Assembly (NCBI GenBank): GCA_025362705.1
Contig: JANYFH010000162.1
Coordinates: forward strand, 1-7,874
DNA from: Betaproteobacteria bacterium
GTDB taxonomy: Bacteria > Pseudomonadota > Gammaproteobacteria > Burkholderiales > Usitatibacteraceae
Reading direction: 5' to 3'
Length of the DNA: 7,874 bases
Positions 1 to 4,632 of the stretch are shown here, one piece after another (within the stretch, counting starts at the first letter, position 1; each line of letters begins with the position of its first letter). The position numbers and the translations under genes were made by a program. The notes beneath the pieces were generated by a model that was not told the origin of the DNA, did not search any database, and saw only the letters and a list, made by a program, of their open reading frames with translations.

Positions 1-429
1 GAATTTGTCAGGTGCCCGCAGATAATTTCGCAGCACTGCATTGAGTAGCGGTTTGGCGCGACCGTAGCCGATGGCTTCTGCAGCAGACACAGCATGGTCA
101 ACAATCGCGTGTGGTGCCGCTTTGGAAAATTGCAATTGTGAGAGTGCGACCAACAATAAATGTCTGACCGGCGGATCATTTATCGGCTGCGTCAGCAGTA
201 AATCCAGTTGCGCTGAAAGCATGCCGTAATGCCTTAACGTGTCAAACGAGATCGAATGAATCGCCGCGCGTTCGTTCGGACTAAGTTTGGTTGATTGTGC
301 CTGCTTGACAATAACCGCTTCGAGAACGCGATCAAGGTTTTTGCCTGAGAGTACTTTGCCAACTACTTCGGCGCTTGCGGCCTGAACTGCAATCATGCCG
401 ACAGGCTGTGTGATTGGGGGTGTGGTCAT
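1..429 (-). CDS. rsmB: 16S rRNA (cytosine-967-C5)-methyltransferase RsmB, N-terminal part, cut by the window edge
   Basis: RsmB (Sun/Fmu) uses S-adenosylmethionine to methylate C967 of 16S rRNA. Only the first 143 codons are present, read leftward from the ATG at 429-427, so the catalytic Rossmann domain lies outside the window. What is visible matches the all-helical NusB-like RNA-binding domain that opens the family. It contains a VLSGKNLDRVLEA stretch (about residues 25-37), a helix with LSPNERAAIHSISF (about 49-62), and near the edge the diagnostic LLNAVLRNYLR (about 128-138). The NAVLRN motif is the strongest single indicator. The start codon overlaps the fmt stop codon as ATGA (426-429), which suggests translational coupling. 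I see no separate Shine-Dalgarno sequence. The identification rests on this domain plus the well-known fmt-rsmB adjacency in proteobacteria. The frame is intact throughout. Confidence 0.9.
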   Translation of the reverse strand, partial: MTTPPITQPVGMIAVQAASAEVVGKVLSGKNLDRVLEAVIVKQAQSTKLSPNERAAIHSISFDTLRHYGMLSAQLDLLLTQPINDPPVRHLLLVALSQLQFSKAAPHAIVDHAVSAAEAIGYGRAKPLLNAVLRNYLRAPDKF

Positions 430-1355
430 ACGAAGCGACATCCAGTCTGTGTTGTCGAACCGCGAAGAAAATCTGCAACGGCCATGCGCTTGCCACCGGG
501 TTTTTGTACAGTGACGAGATCCAGCGCGCCGTCGGCGCACTGTACAGTGAGACGGTTAGAAGTTAGTCCGGCAATGGTGCCCGGTGCCATTGTCGCGTCG
601 CGTGGCGCGGCACTTAACCTGGCTCGCCAGATTTTAAGTGATTCTCCTGCAAGGGTGCTTTCACAACCTGGCGTTGGATCAAACGCACGCATGCGCCTCT
701 CTATCACGGTCGCCGGTTGGTTCCAGTCGATGCGTGCTTCTGCCTTGTTGATTTTTCTCGCGTAGGTGACGCCATCGGCAGGCTGTGCGACGGCTTTCAG
801 CAACGGCAGTTTTTCGAGTGCTTCGACGATGGCGACTGTGGCCGCTGCCGTCAATTTTTCAAATAGCGTCCCGCTGGTGTCATCGACGGCGATGGAAATC
901 GTCCTTGTGAGTAATACGTCACCGGTATCGAGTCCCGCATTCATTTGCATGATGGCGATGCCGGTTTCTGTATCGCCCGCTTCGATTGCCCGCTGCACCG
1001 GAGCAGCGCCACGCCATCGCGGCAGCAGGGAGCCGTGGATATTTATGCACCCGTATTTCGGAATATCGAGCACCGACTGCGGCAAGATCAAGCCATAAGC
1101 TGCGACCACCATTGCATCCGGGCGAAGTGTTCGCAACGTGGCTTGGATGGCGTCACCTTTGAGTGTTTCTGGTTTTGCGAGCACCAATCCCAGCCTGACC
1201 GCCTCTTCGTCCACCGCGCTTGGGCACAGCTTCATTCCGCGCCCGGCGGGACGATCCGGCTGCGTAAGCACGAGTTCAACCTGATGGTGCGCACCATGCA
1301 GCGCGGCAAGCGCCGCGGCAGCAAATGGGGGCGTGCCGGCAAATACAATTTTCAT
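426..1355 (-). CDS. fmt: Methionyl-tRNA formyltransferase
   Basis: Fmt transfers a formyl group from 10-formyltetrahydrofolate to the amino group of initiator Met-tRNA, giving fMet-tRNA for bacterial translation initiation in the cytosol. The protein has 309 residues, the usual length. It opens with a Rossmann-like start, MKIVFAGTPPFAAAAL, followed by TQPDRPAGRG (31-40), part of the tRNA-binding loop region. The formyltransferase signature is complete: N105 and H107 in INIHGSLLPRWRGAAP, and D143 in GLDTGD, corresponding to E. coli N106, H108 and D144. The C-terminal OB-like domain begins around residue 205 (ARIDWNQPA). No start codon lies in frame closely upstream of the ATG, and the region before it (TTTCCAAACCC) has no Shine-Dalgarno match. 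An intrinsic-terminator hairpin sits just upstream, so transcription from def probably reaches fmt only by read-through, or fmt has its own promoter inside def. The stop codon overlaps the rsmB start. Confidence 0.97.
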   Translation of the reverse strand: MKIVFAGTPPFAAAALAALHGAHHQVELVLTQPDRPAGRGMKLCPSAVDEEAVRLGLVLAKPETLKGDAIQATLRTLRPDAMVVAAYGLILPQSVLDIPKYGCINIHGSLLPRWRGAAPVQRAIEAGDTETGIAIMQMNAGLDTGDVLLTRTISIAVDDTSGTLFEKLTAAATVAIVEALEKLPLLKAVAQPADGVTYARKINKAEARIDWNQPATVIERRMRAFDPTPGCESTLAGESLKIWRARLSAAPRDATMAPGTIAGLTSNRLTVQCADGALDLVTVQKPGGKRMAVADFLRGSTTQTGCRFV

Positions 1356-1363
1356 GGGTTTGG

Positions 1364-1396
1364 AAACAAAAACGCCGGCCTCAAAAGCCGGCGTTT
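1364..1396 (-). terminator. Intrinsic terminator between def and fmt
   Basis: Positions 1370-1379 and 1387-1396 form a perfect 10-bp GC-rich stem (AAACGCCGGC with GCCGGCGTTT) around a 7-nt loop. Read on the minus strand, the 3' arm runs into TTTTTGTTT, the U-rich tail expected of a Rho-independent terminator. On the plus strand the stem is followed by only three T, so it is oriented for transcription leaving def. It lies 23 nt after the def stop and ends 8-14 nt before the fmt ATG, so it may also limit access to the fmt start. Confidence 0.85.
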
Positions 1397-1419
1397 CCGT
1401 TAGTTCGAAAAGGCAAAGT

Positions 1420-1977
1420 TTACGCGCGAGCTGCCACTGCTACACGTCGACGCGGTGCTTCCATCTCGGCATCGCGCTCAAATTCGCGCTGGCGCTTGAT
1501 CAATTTATTCTTGATCCGGTTCGCTTTCAATGGCGATAGATATTCAACGAACACGTGCCCGTCCAAATGGTCGATTTCATGCTGAATGCAGACTGCCAGC
1601 AATCCAGAGGCGTTTATCGTGAACCGCTGACCGTCGCGATCCAGCGCGGTAACCATTACGGTTTCAGCGCGTTCAACTTTGTCATAAAAGCCGGGTACCG
1701 ACAGACAACCTTCTTCGTTGATCGCCGTGCCTTCCTTCTTGATGATTTCCGGATTGATGAAAACCCGAAGTTGATTCTTCTCTTCGGAGACGTCGATTAC
1801 CATCAGACGCTTCAATTCACCAACCTGTGTCGCGGCGAGACCGACACCCGGCGCTTCATACATGGTTTCAGCCATATCATCGACCAACTTCTTGATTTTG
1901 TTGTCGATAATCTTGACCGGCTCCGCGATGCGGGTAAGTCGTGGATCGGGGTAGGTTACAACATCCAAAATGGCCAT
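1420..1977 (-). CDS. def: Peptide deformylase
   Basis: Def is a metallo-hydrolase (Fe2+ in vivo in most bacteria) that removes the N-formyl group from nascent proteins at the ribosome exit tunnel. All three family motifs are present in 185 residues: motif 1 GVGLAATQ (44-51), motif 2 EGCLS (89-93) with metal ligand C91, and motif 3 HEIDH (133-137) with ligands H133 and H137 and catalytic E134. This is a type 1 Gram-negative enzyme. The C-terminus after residue 150 is a basic helix (NRIKNKLIKRQREFERD) plus about 15 extra residues ending RRRVAVAARA. It is somewhat longer than the roughly 170-residue E. coli enzyme, whose C-terminal helix docks on the ribosome. The ATG at 1977 gives the canonical MAxLDVV-type start. 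The upstream bases (CGCAAGCAATT) have no good Shine-Dalgarno sequence. It is the first gene of the leftward cluster and is followed by a terminator. Confidence 0.97.
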   Translation of the reverse strand: MAILDVVTYPDPRLTRIAEPVKIIDNKIKKLVDDMAETMYEAPGVGLAATQVGELKRLMVIDVSEEKNQLRVFINPEIIKKEGTAINEEGCLSVPGFYDKVERAETVMVTALDRDGQRFTINASGLLAVCIQHEIDHLDGHVFVEYLSPLKANRIKNKLIKRQREFERDAEMEAPRRRVAVAARA

Positions 1978-2044
1978 AATTGCTTGCGAATTGAATAAAT
2001 TAGGTGCAGAATCTTGAGGAACAACTTTAAGTTTGTGGCGCTTT

Positions 2045-2063
2045 ACTGACTTACAAGTCTAGT
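2045..2063. repeat. Short dyad overlapping the candidate def promoter
   Basis: GACTT-AC-AAGTC at 2048-2059 is a 5+5 inverted repeat with a 2-bp centre. Flanking ACT (2045-2047) and AGT (2061-2063) extend it if one T (2060) is bulged. It covers the candidate -10 hexamer of def. It could be an operator or chance; a 5-bp arm is weak evidence on its own. Confidence 0.25.
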
Positions 2064-2084
2064 AGAAGTCGCCGCATATGGCAA
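2056..2084 (-). promoter_or_regulatory. Candidate sigma-70 promoter for def
   Basis: On the minus strand TTGCCA (2084-2079, 5 of 6 to the -35 consensus) is followed after 17 bp by TAGACT (2061-2056, 4 of 6 to the -10). The predicted start near 2049 gives an untranslated leader of about 70 nt before the def ATG. This is the best match I found in the divergent spacer 1978-2157, but it was found by eye only. I found no equally good plus-strand promoter for the LysM gene; TTGCGA-17-CAGAAT at 1984-2012 is a weak alternative. Confidence 0.35.
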
Positions 2085-2101
2085 ATTTGGTTAATGCGTT
2101 C

Positions 2102-2117
2102 CGGGCACTTGAGCCCG
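2102..2117 (+). repeat. Small GC-rich inverted repeat upstream of the LysM gene
   Basis: CGGGC (2102-2106) and GCCCG (2113-2117) can pair around a 6-nt loop, ACTTGA, about 40 bp before the LysM start. Only two T follow, so it is not a convincing terminator. It may be a minor leader hairpin or chance. Confidence 0.2.
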
Positions 2118-2157
2118 TTCTGCGACCTGAATTGCCCCAACAGAAGTGAGATCCGCC

Positions 2158-3342
2158 ATGAAAAAAAGCAAGCTCACACTTATCTTAGTCCTCGTTTTGG
2201 CAAGCTTTGTTCCCCAGATTGTCTGGAGTCAAGCTATTCCAGACGCAAAAGCCGAGGCAAGTAAGCCAGATGCGGGCCAAACCGTCAAAAAATTGGGCAA
2301 CAGGAAAGCGACCGCACCGATCAAACTCGCAGAGGGTGCCCCCGGAACCTATGTGGTCGTCAAGGGTGACACGCTTTGGGGTATTTCCGGGCAATTTCTG
2401 AAAGAGCCATGGCGTTGGCCGGAAATTTGGAACATGAATCGTGAGGAAATCAAGGATCCCCACTGGATTTATCCGGGCGACGTGATCAAGTTGACGTTTG
2501 ACGCCGACGGCAATCCGACGCTTTCGTTGGCATCCGCTGGTGGCATCGCAGGCGGCGATGGCTTGCGCGTGCAACCGCGTGTGCGCGTTGACGCGCTTGC
2601 GCAGGCAATTCCGTCAATTCCTTCCAAGGTCATTGCGCCATTTTTGTCCCTGCCACTGGTGGTCGAAGAAGGTGCGCTGGCAAATGCGCCAAGGATAATT
2701 GCAACGGAGGATGATCGCGTCGTCGTCGGTGCGGGGAACTACGCTTACGCGCTTGGTCTTCAACAAAGCCTGGGCACAAAGTGGCAGGTATACCGGCCTG
2801 GTAAAGCGCTCACAAATCCAGCTGGCGAAGTGCTTGGGTATGAAGCAAATTACGTCGGCGAAGTAAAAGTGCTTCGCTTTGGCGAGAGTTCCACCATCGA
2901 AATATTGCGTTCCACCCAGGAAATTATCCGTGGCGATCGTCTTACGCCTACTTTGGATACAGCAGTACCTTCCTACAGCCCTCGATCCCCGGCAAAGCTG
3001 GTTACCGGCGCGATTATTTCAGTTCTCAATGGCGTAGACACAAGCGCGCAATATTCAATTGTTACTTTGGATCTGGGCAAGCGCGACGGGATGGAAGTCG
3101 GGCATGTACTCGCAACACTGCGCAAGGGCGCGACAGTAAGTACCGATGATCCGCTGGGCCAAGTGGCATTGCCGGCAACATCTGGGTCTGACGCGGGCAC
3201 TCAATCTTCCGGCACTGTGAAATTGCCGGACGAACGCAATGGTCTGGTTTTTGTGTTCCGCGTCTTCGAAAAAGTCTCCTACGCACTGGTAATGTCCACG
3301 CGCCGCCCGATGCAACTCGGCGACGTGGTTCAAACGCCCTAG
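2158..3342 (+). CDS. Secreted LysM peptidoglycan-binding protein
   Basis: A 394-residue exported protein of the LysM family found beside dprA in many betaproteobacteria. Its exact role is not established. Residues 1-26 form a classic signal peptide: KKSK, a hydrophobic LTLILVLVLASFVP core, and likely cleavage after SQA (A26). An alanine-, lysine- and proline-rich linker follows. A single LysM domain occupies about 64-113 (YVVVKGDTLWGIS, then an insert with WRWPEIW, then IYPGDVIKL), which predicts binding to the GlcNAc-containing glycan backbone in the periplasm. The remaining roughly 250 residues are beta-rich, with EVLGYEANYVGEVKV (about 222-236) and a GKRDGMEVGHVLA element (about 307-319). 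I recognise no catalytic motif. The start is ambiguous: GTG at 2146 would add four residues, but ATG 2158 begins a standard signal peptide and has a weak GTGAG about 7 nt upstream. dprA follows after 20 bp, so the two are probably co-transcribed. Confidence 0.9.
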   Translation: MKKSKLTLILVLVLASFVPQIVWSQAIPDAKAEASKPDAGQTVKKLGNRKATAPIKLAEGAPGTYVVVKGDTLWGISGQFLKEPWRWPEIWNMNREEIKDPHWIYPGDVIKLTFDADGNPTLSLASAGGIAGGDGLRVQPRVRVDALAQAIPSIPSKVIAPFLSLPLVVEEGALANAPRIIATEDDRVVVGAGNYAYALGLQQSLGTKWQVYRPGKALTNPAGEVLGYEANYVGEVKVLRFGESSTIEILRSTQEIIRGDRLTPTLDTAVPSYSPRSPAKLVTGAIISVLNGVDTSAQYSIVTLDLGKRDGMEVGHVLATLRKGATVSTDDPLGQVALPATSGSDAGTQSSGTVKLPDERNGLVFVFRVFEKVSYALVMSTRRPMQLGDVVQTP

Positions 3343-3362
3343 TCGTTTTCAAACCAGCAACG

Positions 3363-4460
3363 ATGCCCATTCCAGCACCCGGCGCTGAGCCGCAGGCTTG
3401 GCTCGCGCTGGAGTTTGTCCCCGGCCTTGGCGGCGAGGGGATGCGCAAGCTGCTGGCGCGCTTCGGTGCGCCCTCTGCGGTATTAAACCAACCCATTTCA
3501 TCCCTGAGTCAATTTGTGACGCCAACTGTCGCGCGCGCGATTGCTGCCGGGGCCTCGATCGAAAAAATTGAGGCTTGCCTCAAATGGCTTGAGAGCGAGG
3601 GCAACCACTTACTCACACTCGCGGATGACGATTATCCGCGACAGCTTCTTGAGATCGCCGATCCGCCGCCCATCCTGTACTTGAAAGGTCGGCGTGAGCT
3701 GTTGAAACGACCGGGTTTGGCTGTGGTGGGTAGCCGAAACGCCACACCTTCGGGGTTGCAAAACGCGGAAGCGTTCGCCCGCATACTTTCAGAGGCTGGG
3801 TTTGCCATCATTTCCGGCATGGCGCTGGGGATAGATGCCGCTGCGCATCGCGGCGGGCTTGCCGGTGACGGTTCCTCGATTGCGGTTGTTGGCACTGGCC
3901 TGGATCTCGTTTATCCGGCGCGCAACAGAACTCTGGCGCACGACCTAGCCAAGAAGGGTTTAATCATTTCCGAATTCGCGTTGGGTACGCCGGCACTTGC
4001 ACAGAATTTCCCGCGTCGCAACAGGATTATCAGCGGCCTTTCGCGCGGCGTGCTCGTCGTCGAGGCTGCACTTGCTTCAGGCTCGCTCATTACCGCGCGC
4101 CAAGCGGGCGAGCAGGGCCGCGAAGTGTTCGCCATTCCGGGCTCAATTCATTCGCCGTTTTCAAAAGGCTGCCATCAGCTTATCAAGCAAGGCGCCAAGT
4201 TGGTCGACGAGGCCAATGACATCCTGCTTGAACTCCAATGGGGTACCGCCAAACCTGTTGGCGCTGCGTCGGAAAGTAAAGTGGATGAAACTGAAACCGA
4301 TCCACTACTGGAAGCAATGGGTTTTGACCCCATCTCGATAGATGCCTTGCTTGCACGAGCGACGTTGCCGACCGATCAGCTCATTGCGCGTCTCACTGAA
4401 CTTGAGCTGGACGGCGCAATCGCATCCATGCCGGGTGGAAAATACCAGCGAATGCGCTAG
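3363..4460 (+). CDS. dprA: DNA-processing protein DprA (Smf)
   Basis: DprA binds incoming single-stranded DNA in the cytosol during natural transformation, shields it and loads RecA. It is also widespread in bacteria not known to be competent. The 365 residues show the full three-part architecture. An N-terminal helical (SAM/HhH-like) region includes FVPGLGGEGMRKLLARFG (18-35). The extended Rossmann fold includes DDDYPRQL (88-95), GSR (123-125), SGMALGID (151-158), PRRNRIISGLS (217-227) and GSLITARQAGEQGR (240-253). A C-terminal winged-helix domain covers about 313-365 (ISIDALLARA to GAIASMPGGKYQR). The C-terminal domain is variable in the family, so having it is normal. The ATG at 3363 lies 20 bp after the LysM stop. 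The preceding AAACCAGCAACG has no strong Shine-Dalgarno sequence, but no better in-frame start is near. In many relatives smg (DUF494) follows directly; here it does not. Confidence 0.96.
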   Translation: MPIPAPGAEPQAWLALEFVPGLGGEGMRKLLARFGAPSAVLNQPISSLSQFVTPTVARAIAAGASIEKIEACLKWLESEGNHLLTLADDDYPRQLLEIADPPPILYLKGRRELLKRPGLAVVGSRNATPSGLQNAEAFARILSEAGFAIISGMALGIDAAAHRGGLAGDGSSIAVVGTGLDLVYPARNRTLAHDLAKKGLIISEFALGTPALAQNFPRRNRIISGLSRGVLVVEAALASGSLITARQAGEQGREVFAIPGSIHSPFSKGCHQLIKQGAKLVDEANDILLELQWGTAKPVGAASESKVDETETDPLLEAMGFDPISIDALLARATLPTDQLIARLTELELDGAIASMPGGKYQRMR

Positions 4461-4533
4461 CTGGAACGCAACCGGCGCATTGGAGTTGTGTCTTGATTTC
4501 ATAGCGGATTTCAACAAGGTTTTGACATTGCGC

Positions 4534-4563
4534 TTGCGATAAAAGGCGAACCCTGCCTATCAT
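4534..4563 (+). promoter_or_regulatory. Candidate sigma-70 promoter for topB in the dprA-topB gap
   Basis: TTGCGA (4534-4539, 4 of 6) and TATCAT (4558-4563, 5 of 6) are separated by 18 bp, giving a start near 4570 and a leader of about 63 nt to the topB ATG. A perfect TTGACA is also present at 4522-4527 but has no -10 at normal spacing. The rest of the 172-bp gap (4461-4632) holds no gene or terminator that I can see. Found by eye only. Confidence 0.35.
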
Positions 4564-4632
4564 TTGTCCCCTTTTGCTGGTTTTTGCGTCAGCAAACCAC
4601 TCCCCAAACACATCAGAAAAGTACCGAAATTC

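Noticed and set aside
945..1403. Long plus-strand open frame of 152 codons opposite fmt
   Set aside because: It overlaps a full-length, motif-complete fmt gene on the other strand, shows no recognisable protein motif, and is a codon-bias shadow.
2146..2157. GTG start for the LysM protein
   Set aside because: It only adds MRSA before a standard MKKSK signal peptide start, and has poorer ribosome-binding context than ATG 2158.
2535..2542. GCTGGTGG, the E. coli Chi sequence, inside the LysM gene
   Set aside because: A single copy is expected by chance and Chi sequence is not conserved outside enterics.
4564..4632. Upstream TTG start adding 23 residues to TopB
   Set aside because: The family begins at the MGKSLIIAEKPS block; the added residues have no homology that I recognise, and the TTG directly abuts the candidate -10 hexamer.
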